49,038 nucleotides of DNA, from assembly GCA_903823565.1 (NCBI GenBank), contig CAIJTF010000090.1, forward strand, positions 1 through 49,038. The letters run 5' to 3'. Positions 35,833 through 44,593 of the stretch are shown here, in pieces. Origin of the DNA: an uncultured Flavobacteriales bacterium. Lineage in GTDB: Bacteria > Bacteroidota > Bacteroidia > Flavobacteriales_D > Crocinitomicaceae. The stretch's first letter is position 1, and the number at the start of each line of letters is the position of its first letter. Made by a program: the position numbers and the translations under genes. The notes below the pieces were generated by a model, which saw nothing but the letters and a program-made list of their open reading frames with translations, had not been told where the DNA came from and ran no database searches.

Positions 35833-37782
35833 TTAATTTGTACTTAATTCGTTTTTGATATCTTGTTCCACAATTGCAATAAATTCTTCTACGGCGACCG
35901 AACCTAAATCCCCCTTTCCTCGTTGCCGAACCGATACCGTTCCAGCCTCCGCCTCTTTTTCACCAACGATTAACATAAAAGGGTGTTTGTTTAATTCAGC
36001 ATCGCGAATTTTCTTTCCTACCTTTTCGTTTCGGTCGTCAATAAGTCCGCGAATATCGGAATTATTTAGCAATTCTAAAACTTTTTGAGCATAGTCGTTG
36101 TATTTCTCCGACACGGGCAAAAGTACAAATTGGTCCGATGTTAGCCACAAGGGAAAATCACCCGCACAATGCTCTATCAATACAGCAACAAACCGCTCCA
36201 TAGAACCAAAGGGCGCACGATGGATCATTACCGGTCTGTGTTTTTGATTGTCCGCACCAATGTATTCGAGTTCAAACCGCTCTGGAAGGTTATAGTCCAC
36301 CTGTATTGTACCCAATTGCCACGCCCTTCCCAATGCGTCTTGCACCATAAAATCTAACTTAGGACCATAGAATGCGGCTTCTCCGTGCGCAATAAACGTA
36401 TCCAAGCCCATCTCCTCAGTGGCTTCAATGATCGCCTGCTCAGCACGTTGCCAATTTTCTTCTGTCCCAATGTATTTTTCTTTATTTTCTGTATCGCGTA
36501 ACGAAATTTGTGCTTTAAATTGATCAAAGTTTAATGTTTTCAAGACATAAAGCACAATATTGATAACCTTTTTAAACTCTTCTTTCACCTGATCCTGCGT
36601 ACAAAAAATGTGAGCATCGTCTTGCGTAAAGCCCCTCACCCGGGTTAATCCATGCAATTCTCCGGATTGTTCATAGCGATACACCGTACCAAATTCGGCA
36701 AACCTAGCCGGAAGTTCCTTGTAAGATCTTGGTCTGCTTTTAAATATTTCGCAATGGTGCGGACAGTTCATCGGCTTCAAATAAAACTCCTCATCTGGAT
36801 CTGGTGTCCTAATGGGTTGAAACGAATCCGCGCCATATTTATCGTAATGTCCTGAAGTTACGTAAAGGGCCTTATTACCAATGTGCGGGGTGATCACTTG
36901 CTGATAGCCTGCAGCCCTTTGTGCGGTTTTTAAGAACTGTTCCAAACGATCCCTCAAGGCTGCTCCTTTGGGAAGCCAAAGCGGCAATCCTTGCCCCACT
37001 TTCTGGGAAAAGGTAAACAGCTCAAGTTCTTTTCCTAACTTTCGATGATCACGTTTCTTCGCCTCCTCAAGCTTTTCCAAATACTCCGATAATTCCGAAG
37101 CCTTTGGAAAGGTTATCCCGTAAATTCTTGTTAACTGTTTGTTTTTTTCGTCCCCTCGCCAATAGGCACCGGCAATGGAAAGCAACTTTACCGCCTTGAT
37201 AGGCCCCGTATCTGGAAGGTGAGGACCGCGGCATAAATCGGTGAAATTCCCTTGGGAATAAAAGGTAATGTTCCCATCCTCTAGCGCTGAAATCAATTCC
37301 AATTTGTACGGATCTTGTTTTTCAGTAAAATAGTTCAAGGCTTCTTGTTTAGAAACTTCTTTGCGAATAAAGGGCATTTTTTCCTTGGCCAACTCCTTCA
37401 TTTTTGCTTCAACCCGCTCCAAATCCTTCTCGGTAAAAGAATCCTCCATAAAATCTACGTCGTAGTAAAATCCATTGGCAATGGGAGGGCCAATGGCCAA
37501 CTTTATACCGGGAAAATAAAACTCCAAGGCTTCAGCCATGAGGTGGGCTGAGGAATGCCACAGGGTCGATTTTCCCTCTGGATCATTCCACGTTAATAAC
37601 TGAAGGGAAACGTCTTGGGTAAGTGGCAAAACCGCATCGCGTACTTCTCCATTAATTTTTGCGGCCAAAACATTTCTGGCCAATCCTTCGGAAATACTCA
37701 ATGCAACATCCATTGCACTTGAGCCGTAATTGAACGGTTTAACCGACCCATCGGGTAAGGTTACGTTTATTTTATCACCCAT
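35833..37782 (-). CDS. thrS: Threonyl-tRNA synthetase
   Basis: The protein has 649 residues from the ATG at 37782 (a TTG four codons earlier is rejected). Domains in order: TGS (residues 1-60, '[23 protein letters not shown]'), the editing/SAD domain with '[11 protein letters not shown]' and '[10 protein letters not shown]', the class II catalytic core ('[11 protein letters not shown]', '[14 protein letters not shown]', '[25 protein letters not shown]') and the anticodon-binding domain ('[16 protein letters not shown]'). The zinc ligands are the Cys of MNCPHH and the His of DDAHIF and of '[12 protein letters not shown]'. It charges tRNA-Thr and heads the block with infC, rpmI and rplT. Confidence 0.98.
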   Translation of the reverse strand: MGDKINVTLPDGSVKPFNYGSSAMDVALSISEGLARNVLAAKINGEVRDAVLPLTQDVSLQLLTWNDPEGKSTLWHSSAHLMAEALEFYFPGIKLAIGPPIANGFYYDVDFMEDSFTEKDLERVEAKMKELAKEKMPFIRKEVSKQEALNYFTEKQDPYKLELISALEDGNITFYSQGNFTDLCRGPHLPDTGPIKAVKLLSIAGAYWRGDEKNKQLTRIYGITFPKASELSEYLEKLEEAKKRDHRKLGKELELFTFSQKVGQGLPLWLPKGAALRDRLEQFLKTAQRAAGYQQVITPHIGNKALYVTSGHYDKYGADSFQPIRTPDPDEEFYLKPMNCPHHCEIFKSRPRSYKELPARFAEFGTVYRYEQSGELHGLTRVRGFTQDDAHIFCTQDQVKEEFKKVINIVLYVLKTLNFDQFKAQISLRDTENKEKYIGTEENWQRAEQAIIEATEEMGLDTFIAHGEAAFYGPKLDFMVQDALGRAWQLGTIQVDYNLPERFELEYIGADNQKHRPVMIHRAPFGSMERFVAVLIEHCAGDFPLWLTSDQFVLLPVSEKYNDYAQKVLELLNNSDIRGLIDDRNEKVGKKIRDAELNKHPFMLIVGEKEAEAGTVSVRQRGKGDLGSVAVEEFIAIVEQDIKNELSTN

Positions 37783-37791
37783 AATCAGGGG

Positions 37792-37799
37792 CAAAAGTA
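37792..37799 (-). promoter_or_regulatory. Possible -7 element for thrS
   Basis: CAAAAGTA on the plus strand reads TACTTTTG on the minus strand, fitting TAnnTTTG. It ends 9 nt before the thrS ATG, so the leader would be very short. No good TTTG at -33 is seen. Confidence 0.35.
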
Positions 37800-37830
37800 A
37801 GAAAAAACATAGGAATCTAGAAGCTGAAAC

Positions 37831-38625
37831 TTATTTTCGTTGGAGAAGTCTTTTAACGTCTAGTTGTAAGTTGTGCATGCATTCTAACAAATTAGATTCA
37901 TCTGGCTTGACATCAGGAAGATCACGGCTGATGTAGGATACAAATCGCCATACCTCTAACAATTCCGCGTATGGAATTTCATACGGAGCATACTGTACAT
38001 TGGTTGACACTAGGGTAATGAGTCCGGGTCGATCCTCCGCAAGGTGCACTTTTTTGAATACAATACCTTCCGATCGTGTTACCAGTACGTAACATTTACC
38101 ATTCGAAAGGCTTGTCCAATCCTGAACGTATTCGGCTACAACGATGGACCCTTGCGAAACAGGCGGCATGGAATCTCCATGAATCGAGAAGGCGCGATAC
38201 TTTTTATGTTTTGAAAGAAAAGGAAGCCTTAGGGTGGGCATGTCTTCAAAAAAGGATGGATCAGCATATCCTGTGGTATAGCCTGCGGTCGCTTTCTCCG
38301 GTATCACCTCCACTAATTCCTCATTATCCTCGGTAACTTTTGATGCTAGGACCCGAAGCGACTGTCCTTGGTGATGTCCAGTCTCGCGTTGACGCAATGC
38401 TAACCAATCGGTTTCGGTGTAGTCTGAGAAAGCATTCGACAGCATATCTTCAACCGTAACCCCAAAAAACTTACTAATAGAAACCATGTTTTCCAGGTTT
38501 GGCTGGGCAATGTTATTTTCATAACCGCTGTAGGTGGACCGGTTCAATCCTAGTGCACTTGCCACATCCTCTTGGGATTTACCCATTCGTTTCCTTAAAA
38601 TCTTGATATTTTCTCCAACTAACAT
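37831..38625 (-). CDS. XRE-family regulator with S24 (LexA-like) peptidase domain
   Basis: The protein has 264 residues. An N-terminal XRE helix-turn-helix ('NIKILRKRMGKSQEDVASALGLNRSTYSGYENNIAQPNLENM') is followed by an S24 domain with a cleavage-type Ala-Gly (A114-G115 in 'KATAGY'), the catalytic Ser in 'IHGDSMPP' (S152) and Lys in 'GIVFKKV' (K191 or K192). This is the layout of phage CI-like, self-cleaving repressors, but no phage gene lies nearby; such proteins are widespread as chromosomal regulators in Bacteroidota. Targets are unknown. It is 48 nt upstream of the thrS start on the same strand. A near-palindrome behind it may be an operator. Confidence 0.88.
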   Translation of the reverse strand: MLVGENIKILRKRMGKSQEDVASALGLNRSTYSGYENNIAQPNLENMVSISKFFGVTVEDMLSNAFSDYTETDWLALRQRETGHHQGQSLRVLASKVTEDNEELVEVIPEKATAGYTTGYADPSFFEDMPTLRLPFLSKHKKYRAFSIHGDSMPPVSQGSIVVAEYVQDWTSLSNGKCYVLVTRSEGIVFKKVHLAEDRPGLITLVSTNVQYAPYEIPYAELLEVWRFVSYISRDLPDVKPDESNLLECMHNLQLDVKRLLQRK

Positions 38626-38662
38626 TGTTTTTTTTCTACGAAATTAAAAAATAATCTCAAAC

Positions 38663-38683
38663 AATGATTAGTTTTTAATCATT
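38663..38683. promoter_or_regulatory. Inverted repeat upstream of the XRE/S24 gene
   Basis: AATGATTA (38663-38670) and TAATCATT (38676-38683) are perfect 8-bp arms with a 5-nt spacer, 38 nt upstream of the repressor ATG and touching the stop of the gene in front. It could be the repressor's own operator. A terminator is less likely because the T-run on the minus strand does not follow directly. Confidence 0.45.
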
Positions 38684-39491
38684 ATTGTGAAACAAAAGTG
38701 TAAAGAATGTACCCTTGACGCTGGGCTTGGTTTGCGCTATAGTTGAACGTACTTTTCTTAGCGTATTCTAGCGCTTTGCTAATCATGCATTGGCTTGCAT
38801 TGGAGGACTTGGAAGCATTGTACGTTACGGTAATAATTTTACCACCATTGTTGACTTGGATATCGATAAATACTTTACCAGAACCTTGTTTGCAGGTATA
38901 ACCTGGGGCAGGAACATAATTTCCTGAGCGCTCCGAACTGGATTGATTGTATATTTTATATTCGACCAAAACACTTCCGGAAAATTGACTTTCTTTGTTC
39001 GTTGTCGTTTTGCCTCCAGGTAGGTTATTGGTTCTTGAGGCATTGGTTTTAACCTCCCGTATTTTCTGTTCAATCTTGGCGCGTTCAGCCGCCCCTCCGG
39101 AATTATTTAAAAGTTGTGCTTCTAATTCACGGACCGTTTGATCGGCATCCTTTGTTTCGCCTCTATCGGATGTATTGAATGGCTTCGAAGTCGAACCTTC
39201 ATTAGAACGCTCGCGCTTGTCTGCGTTATCTCTGACTTCATTTCTAACCGTACTTTCAAAACGACCCGGAATGGTATTCTCTACCTCAAAATGTTCTGAT
39301 TTCAACGAAAGGGGTCCTTGTTTGTCCGCGGGCATGACCATTTCTCGAATGGGTTTTATTTCGTCCTCGAGGGAAAGCCTTTTTCCTTGTAATTCCATCC
39401 ACACTTCAATACCAACAATTGTAACGAGAAATACCGTTGCCGTAAGAAAAAACGAAAGGAGCGTATTTTCGGTATTTCCAGAACTTCTCAT
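38682..39491 (-). CDS. TonB-like C-terminal domain protein
   Basis: The product has 269 residues with one membrane helix ('LLSFFLTATVFLVTIVGIEVWM', residues about 11-33), then a charged, low-complexity periplasmic linker (residues about 60-160, rich in Glu, Arg, Asn and Ser) and a C-terminal domain of TonB type: 'GYTCKQGSGKVFIDIQVNNGGKII', 'ISKALEYAKKSTFNYS', 'QRQGYILYTFVSQ'. The proline-rich linker of classical TonB is not present. It may span the periplasm and contact an outer-membrane partner. It is 2 nt after the WG-repeat gene, so both are probably one transcript. Confidence 0.68.
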   Translation of the reverse strand: MRSSGNTENTLLSFFLTATVFLVTIVGIEVWMELQGKRLSLEDEIKPIREMVMPADKQGPLSLKSEHFEVENTIPGRFESTVRNEVRDNADKRERSNEGSTSKPFNTSDRGETKDADQTVRELEAQLLNNSGGAAERAKIEQKIREVKTNASRTNNLPGGKTTTNKESQFSGSVLVEYKIYNQSSSERSGNYVPAPGYTCKQGSGKVFIDIQVNNGGKIITVTYNASKSSNASQCMISKALEYAKKSTFNYSANQAQRQGYILYTFVSQ

Positions 39492-39493
39492 GG

Positions 39494-41644
39494 TTAGGAT
39501 TTAGGCGTTACAAATTTATTTGAATCCACCATATAGCAACGGTATTGTTGTTTATTAATGAGTCCCCAGTGATGTACGGAGTATTTTATGATTTGTTCGT
39601 TTTCGCATGCAATGAGGATTTGACCATTGGCGTTAAAAACCCCTTTTTTTCCATTGTTCATTACGATAAACGTACGGTCATCGTCCCAAATAATATCGTC
39701 ATAATCTGGCGGAATTAACCAAGATGCATTTGCTGAAAATACCCCTAGTTTACCTTGAATGGATAATATAATAAGGGAATCCGTTAATTGACGGACAAAC
39801 TCGAACTTAACCCCCTCGAGTAGAGGAATTCCCTTGCGATTCATAAGGCACCAAGTACCGTCCGTTTTGCGAACATAAGGAAGTAAAACACCGGGATTTC
39901 CAAAGGATTTTACGGCCGTTAATTTTGTGCTATTCATAAGGGTATCGGTAGAAAAATAGGCATTGTTTTGAATATAAACGAATTGGCCTTGAACCATTCT
40001 AGCTATGCGGTTTGACCCGGTAAAAACTGGGTATTTTTCCTTACCCATTTTCTTTGATTTGGGATTGAAATGAGAGAATTTACCACCTTTCGCAACATAA
40101 ATAAAGTTATCTCTAAGGTCCCCTATTTCGTTGTATTCGACTGGAAGCAAAGGCTCGCCATTTTGACTCCAGATGCCTTTCAATTGAGCCTTCATTACTA
40201 GAAATAATCCATTGGCGTATTCAATTTGATCAAACTCCGGAGGTATTAGGTAATCGCCTACCGAATTAATTACACCAACCTTTCCATTGAGGCTAACTAA
40301 GGCTTGAAAATCATTGATCGCAATCAGTTCATCATAAATCGTATCAATCACTGTAGCCCCTTGCATGTCCATTACCCCAAAATTCTCACCTTGACTAAAC
40401 AGTAATTTATCCATAAAAATCCAAGACAACTCGGTATACTTCTGAGGCAAAAGCAAATCGCCATTTTTATTTAATAAGGTAAAAAAGGTATCGCCTTGGG
40501 CAAGAAAAGCACTGTTTTGATAATCTGATAGGTAATTATACCGGCAAGGTATACGAAATACCCCTTTTTTGTCAATGACACCGTATTGATCATTCATAAC
40601 AACCGTTGAAAATCCTTCAATATACTCACCCACCGATTCGAATTGATTGGCTATAACCTTTTGACCTTGTTCATCCATGAATCCGAAGAGACCCTCATCG
40701 CTAGTCATTGGTAAAAGCCTTCGCTCCATGAATCCTAAATCCTCCAATGCTTTTTCCATGAACGGATAGGAAGGATTCTGGCTCAGAAAAGCACGAACGG
40801 CAATCTCGGACCCACCTGAACTCCAACATGCTAATTGAAAATACAATTTCCAAGCACGGTCTATGTTTCGATTCGTTGGGTACTTCCCAATAAAGGATTT
40901 AATCCTTGTTGTATCTTTGGTTTGCGAATATTCTTTAAATAATTCTTCCTCCGCTAATTCCACATATTTGCTTAAGACATTAAACCTTAAAAAGGAAGTG
41001 ATATCCTCTTCTAAAGCCGTAGGAACCCACTCTTGGTAGGTTAATCGTTGCAACTCATCCTCTGCATAGGAGCGCCAATAGTCACTGGGGGATCGATGAA
41101 GTAAGCTCCAATAGGTATAGGTGGTTTTTTTGGGGTGCGCCACCAAAAACAATGAATCTCTTAGTCTTTTATAGGATTCCAAGGTTAGATCTGAATGAAC
41201 ATAAGGCATTATTTTTTCTACGTTTAACCAATCGGTTGAAGACGCTTTAAGCTGGGTTAAATACTTCCATAAAACCTGTTCTTTATAATCCAATAAAAGG
41301 CGATATACAAATAGAGAAAGATCAGAATTATTCTCTTTTACCTTACCGTCTTTTGTAATTCCATTGGTCAAATCTTCGTAGTTACCGAGCAGACGAAGTG
41401 AACGTTCAACATTGGTTAAGGCACTGTCCAAATTCCCAACATCTTTTGACTCAAAATACAATTTGGCTAAACCGAAATAGGCTTGTTGTGGATATTTCGA
41501 GACACCCTTTCTGAAGGCTCTTTCAGCGGATCCAAAATCCTTATTTTCGAGACAATCATATCCTTGTTGAATCGTCTTTTGTGCATGGCTTTTACCAAAG
41601 TACAAAGACACCAATAATAAAAGGGAACAAGTAAGCTTTCGCAT
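39494..41644 (-). CDS. Secreted TPR plus WG-repeat protein
   Basis: The protein has 716 residues from the ATG at 41644 (a TTG five codons earlier is rejected). The signal peptide is MRKLTCSLLLLVSLYFGKSHAQ. A TPR-like unit follows ('QGYDCLENKDFGSAERAFRKGVSKYPQQAYFGLAKLYFESKD' region), then helical sequence to about 310. From there WG repeats fill the rest: 'GLFGFMDEQGQKVIANQFESVGEYIEG', 'YGVIDKKGVFRIPCRYNYLSDY', 'KGVFNANGQILIACENEQII', each about 50 residues. Such repeats form a propeller-like surface for binding. The product is predicted to be extracytoplasmic. It is paired with the TonB-like gene only 2 nt downstream. Confidence 0.75.
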   Translation of the reverse strand: MRKLTCSLLLLVSLYFGKSHAQKTIQQGYDCLENKDFGSAERAFRKGVSKYPQQAYFGLAKLYFESKDVGNLDSALTNVERSLRLLGNYEDLTNGITKDGKVKENNSDLSLFVYRLLLDYKEQVLWKYLTQLKASSTDWLNVEKIMPYVHSDLTLESYKRLRDSLFLVAHPKKTTYTYWSLLHRSPSDYWRSYAEDELQRLTYQEWVPTALEEDITSFLRFNVLSKYVELAEEELFKEYSQTKDTTRIKSFIGKYPTNRNIDRAWKLYFQLACWSSGGSEIAVRAFLSQNPSYPFMEKALEDLGFMERRLLPMTSDEGLFGFMDEQGQKVIANQFESVGEYIEGFSTVVMNDQYGVIDKKGVFRIPCRYNYLSDYQNSAFLAQGDTFFTLLNKNGDLLLPQKYTELSWIFMDKLLFSQGENFGVMDMQGATVIDTIYDELIAINDFQALVSLNGKVGVINSVGDYLIPPEFDQIEYANGLFLVMKAQLKGIWSQNGEPLLPVEYNEIGDLRDNFIYVAKGGKFSHFNPKSKKMGKEKYPVFTGSNRIARMVQGQFVYIQNNAYFSTDTLMNSTKLTAVKSFGNPGVLLPYVRKTDGTWCLMNRKGIPLLEGVKFEFVRQLTDSLIILSIQGKLGVFSANASWLIPPDYDDIIWDDDRTFIVMNNGKKGVFNANGQILIACENEQIIKYSVHHWGLINKQQYRCYMVDSNKFVTPKS

Positions 41645-41648
41645 AATG

Positions 41649-41656
41649 CAAAGGTA
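41649..41656 (-). promoter_or_regulatory. Possible -7 element for the WG-repeat gene
   Basis: The minus-strand reading TACCTTTG fits TAnnTTTG but lies only 4 nt before the ATG at 41644, which would give a leaderless or nearly leaderless transcript. No clear -33 box is present. Confidence 0.28.
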
Positions 41657-41701
41657 CAATTCGCACTCGAGTCTTAAAAGCCTTTATCTTTACCTTTATA
41701 A

Positions 41702-42373
41702 ATGGACACGAAAAACCCGCACTTCTTTTACGATGTAGCTCATTTTCCCTCATTACATTTCCTTACTAAGGAGGTAGAGACCATTCAGAAGGAATTGGCT
41801 GTCGTGATGAAGGACTTCGCGTCAAACCAACCGTGGGTAGAGACTTTTCCTCAATATGTTAGTGGTACTGCTCAAAAGGCTTGGCAAGTCTTCCCTTTTA
41901 CCTTTTACACCATGGAGCATCCATTTAACCAACAGCTATGTCCTAAAACTTCAGAATTACTTAGTAAGATACCAGAATTAATCTCTTGTGATTTCTCTCG
42001 CATGAAAGGTAGGACCACTATAAAACCCCACCGGGGATACTCTCGCATGATTCTGCGATGCCATTTACCGCTTTTAGTCCCAAAAGGAGGCGTTTGTGGA
42101 ATAAAAGTTGGCCCTGAAATTCGAATGCATGAGGAAGGAAAACTCCTTATTTTTGATGATAGTTATGAGCATTCTGCGTGGAACGAAGGTACGGAGGATC
42201 GAGTCGTATTGATGTTCGATATTCCCAATCCAATGTGGGGCTACAACGCACACGAAATAAGCCAATTCAAACTAGAAAACCTTGACGATCCATTTCTTCT
42301 TCAAATCGCCTCGAAAGAATCATGGTTGGAGGCCTTCCAGTTAGGAACGCTGCCCATGTTTAATCAAAAATGA
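41702..42373 (+). CDS. Aspartyl/asparaginyl beta-hydroxylase-like dioxygenase
   Basis: The product has 223 residues, cytosolic. It fits the Asp/Asn hydroxylase fold of Fe(II)/2-oxoglutarate enzymes: 'IKPHRGYSRMILRCHLPLL' gives H110 and R119, and 'LLIFDDSYEHSAWNEGTEDRVVLMFDI' gives H157 and R167; the two His would bind iron and the Arg 2-oxoglutarate. Family members hydroxylate aspartyl or asparaginyl residues, small molecules or lipid A acyl chains (LpxO belongs to this fold). The gene faces the acyl/glycan operon and overlaps the last gene of that operon by 33 nt in the opposite orientation, so a shared role in lipid or glycan hydroxylation is possible but unproven. Confidence 0.88.
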   Translation: MDTKNPHFFYDVAHFPSLHFLTKEVETIQKELAVVMKDFASNQPWVETFPQYVSGTAQKAWQVFPFTFYTMEHPFNQQLCPKTSELLSKIPELISCDFSRMKGRTTIKPHRGYSRMILRCHLPLLVPKGGVCGIKVGPEIRMHEEGKLLIFDDSYEHSAWNEGTEDRVVLMFDIPNPMWGYNAHEISQFKLENLDDPFLLQIASKESWLEAFQLGTLPMFNQK

Positions 42374-42955
42374 ATTGATTTCGGGTAGATTAGCACTGGA
42401 TTCCTCCCCTTGTATCGAAACCTTAGAAAAGTTAAAGTATAATTTTTTAAGCCCTAGCATTCCCTTGGAAGCATAAAAACCGTCCTTGGTAAGCTCCATG
42501 GTATACGTAGTATCGGATTGCATTACCATTTGATATCCAAGTAGAACATTAAAAGCCAAGGCTTTACTATTCTCTTTTTTAACGCGAATGCGTGACTTTT
42601 TTGCCGATAAACAATCAAAACAAAACCGTATCCACAGAATCGATGCGCGCGCAGGAATATCGGTTTCCCGGTAATTCCTTTCACCGATAAAAACACCACC
42701 TTCTCCCTCTAAGGTTAGAGGATCTAGGTCCTTTGCGTAAATTAAACCAATGGGTTTTTGTTGAACCTCAATGATAAAATAATAATTAAAGGGATTATTG
42801 ATGGTTTCGAACCATTCTCTTTGCTGTTCAGAAGTAATGCTATCCTGATAAATCATCCAGCGGTTAATTTCAGGGTCATTTCGCCAATGTCGAACCTGTT
42901 CAATATCCTCCAAGGTTAAGCGTCGCAAAACAATTCCATATCCCGTAATTATCAT
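42341..42955 (-). CDS. GNAT-family N-acyltransferase of the glycan-acyl operon
   Basis: The product has 204 residues. It fits a RimJ/RimL- or PseH-type GNAT: 'VLRRLTLEDIEQVRHWRNDPEINRWM', 'YYFIIEVQQKPIGLIYAKDLDP', 'GEGGVFIGERNYRETDIPARASILWIRFCFDCL', then 'RVKKENSKALAFNVLLGYQMV'. Such enzymes transfer an acyl group from acyl-CoA or acyl-ACP to an amine, for example the amino group of a nucleotide-linked aminosugar. It is the last gene of the six-gene operon, its ATG overlaps the GT2 stop by 4 nt, and its 3' end overlaps the opposite hydroxylase gene. I infer that it transfers the acyl group built by the KAS III/ACP pair. Confidence 0.85.
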   Translation of the reverse strand: MIITGYGIVLRRLTLEDIEQVRHWRNDPEINRWMIYQDSITSEQQREWFETINNPFNYYFIIEVQQKPIGLIYAKDLDPLTLEGEGGVFIGERNYRETDIPARASILWIRFCFDCLSAKKSRIRVKKENSKALAFNVLLGYQMVMQSDTTYTMELTKDGFYASKGMLGLKKLYFNFSKVSIQGEESSANLPEINSFLIKHGQRS

Positions 42956-43857
42956 GGCTCTATCTTTTCAATTTGATACACTAGTGTTTGCCCCAATCGA
43001 AGCATGGATTTACGAAGGTAGAAAGTAAAAAACGCAGTCCCAAGCAGCAAAAATCCAATGGAATAAAATACGCCAATCAGCTTTAAAGTGTTGGAAGGTG
43101 AATGTGTCTGAGAATCCCCATTCTGGTATAGCATAATTGATCCAACCAATAAATTGACAAATGCCGTAAAAAAGGAGAAAAGCATAAAGCATTGCAACGG
43201 TTTTTCGGAGGCATAAAATAATTTCTCAAAGGTTAAGCGCATTAAAGTTTCCAAACGATAGCGCGATTTTTTCGCTTTAGGTAGGGAAATAGGAATGGTT
43301 ACAAAACCTATTTTTTTCGTATACCAAGTCAAACACTCGTCAATAAAATGAAATCCGTACTGCACCTTAGATAGCGATTCATAAATGGGTTTTGTCAATA
43401 GCCTAACGCTTGACCCACGGCCGTGATTTTTACCCCAAAGCATAGAAATGCATCGATAAGCGAACCGACCGAGGCGCCGCCAAAGGGGATAACTAGCACC
43501 AAACTCTGCATAGATTACGGGTAAAGATGAATCATGAAAGGCTTTTAATAGGACCGATACATAAGGAACCAAGACCGAGTGATCATCATCTAGTGTTATA
43601 AGTAAAGAAGATTCACAATGATTCATACCAGCAATAAGTGCAGCATGTTGACCAAAATTTCTCGTTAATTGGAGTTTCTTAATTTTAGGATTTTTCGGAT
43701 AAGCGCACAAGGCTTCCCAATGGTCGGAATCGCTGCCATCGCAAACCACAACTATGGAAGCATTCGGAAAATGCGATTGTAATTCACCCAACAAAGAAAT
43801 AATTCCTTCTTTGTTGTTGTAGGTAGCAATTAGAAACGTCAAGGAATTCTTTTCCAT
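42952..43857 (-). CDS. GT2 polyprenyl-phosphate glycosyltransferase (GtrB/ArnC-like)
   Basis: The product has 301 residues with an N-terminal GT-A fold: 'LTFLIATYNNKEGIISLLGELQSHFPN', 'LTRNFGQHAALIAGMNHCESSLLITLDDDHSV' with DDD in place of the usual DAD, then 'KAKKSRYRLETLMRLTFEKLF', and two C-terminal membrane helices (about 218-240 and 255-280). This matches the DPM1/GtrB/ArnC type that moves a sugar from a nucleotide donor to polyprenyl phosphate at the inner membrane. Its ATG is 7 nt after the SDR stop; its TGA overlaps the GNAT start. It probably provides a lipid-linked sugar, possibly the acylated aminosugar, for glycan decoration. Confidence 0.87.
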   Translation of the reverse strand: MEKNSLTFLIATYNNKEGIISLLGELQSHFPNASIVVVCDGSDSDHWEALCAYPKNPKIKKLQLTRNFGQHAALIAGMNHCESSLLITLDDDHSVLVPYVSVLLKAFHDSSLPVIYAEFGASYPLWRRLGRFAYRCISMLWGKNHGRGSSVRLLTKPIYESLSKVQYGFHFIDECLTWYTKKIGFVTIPISLPKAKKSRYRLETLMRLTFEKLFYASEKPLQCFMLFSFFTAFVNLLVGSIMLYQNGDSQTHSPSNTLKLIGVFYSIGFLLLGTAFFTFYLRKSMLRLGQTLVYQIEKIEP

Positions 43858-43864
43858 CCAAGGA

Positions 43865-44593
43865 TTAGGAATTAAGCATTAGACCCCCATCCAACAGCAA
43901 TTGGCTCCCAGTAATCCAACGTGCTTCATTGCTCAGTAAAAAAATACAGGCGTTGGCTACATCCTTCGGTTCCCCAATTCCCAATGGATATTTTGCAAGT
44001 AACTTTTCTTCCTGATTTTGATCAAGATGTGCAACGGAACGATCAAGCATTGTGCTGCGTATCAATCCACAAACGACACTATTCACTCGAATGGGGAGGT
44101 GCGAGCATTCTAAGGCAAGGGCTTTGGAAAAGGTTTCTAGGGCGGCTTTTGATGCTGCATAAGTTGCTCCACCCCGGTAAGGGTAATGGCTCGAAACGGA
44201 GGAAAGAAATACGATGGATCCGGAACTTTGCATTTTTTTTAACGACAAAAGCTTTGAAGCAAGTTCGGTAGCAGAAAAATAGTTGACTGCGAATAAATCT
44301 TGGTTTCCTTTAGGATTTAGGTATTTTATGGGTTGAGGCTGAATAGCACCGATGCAATGCACCCAACCTTCAAAAACGGGTGAACTGTCTAAAAACGTAG
44401 GGGACTCGTGTGCAGCCCAAGAAATTGGAATCAAGCCATCAGGAATTTCGGGAAAATGAAGGTGTAAATTCTTTTCGGTTCGATAGGTTCCAAAAACTTC
44501 GCAACCCTTTTCCAACAAAGCACGGGCAATAACAGCCCCTATGGCCGAACTAATACCCGTTACCAATATTTTTTTACCCTTCCAAGAATTCAT
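43865..44593 (-). CDS. SDR-family reductase of the glycan-acyl operon (FabG-like)
   Basis: The product has 242 residues from the ATG at 44593, chosen because it begins just before 'ILVTGISSAIGAVIARALL'; a longer frame starts inside the neighbouring gene. It has a proper SDR active site: TGxxxAIG (G13), S132, Y145 and K149 ('GGATYAASKAALETF'), and the end 'WITGSQLLLDGG'. It is NAD(P)H dependent. Next to two KAS III genes and an ACP it most likely reduces a beta-keto acyl group on ACP, like FabG; reduction of a sugar intermediate is an alternative. It overlaps the KAS III gene by 20 nt. Confidence 0.9.
   Translation of the reverse strand: MNSWKGKKILVTGISSAIGAVIARALLEKGCEVFGTYRTEKNLHLHFPEIPDGLIPISWAAHESPTFLDSSPVFEGWVHCIGAIQPQPIKYLNPKGNQDLFAVNYFSATELASKLLSLKKMQSSGSIVFLSSVSSHYPYRGGATYAASKAALETFSKALALECSHLPIRVNSVVCGLIRSTMLDRSVAHLDQNQEEKLLAKYPLGIGEPKDVANACIFLLSNEARWITGSQLLLDGGLMLNS

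Noticed and set aside
37831..38625. Prophage remnant around the S24 repressor
   Set aside because: No integrase, structural or lysis genes flank it; neighbours are thrS and envelope genes.
38663..38683. Inverted repeat as a terminator of the TonB-like gene
   Set aside because: No T-run follows the stem directly on the minus strand, so an operator is the better reading.
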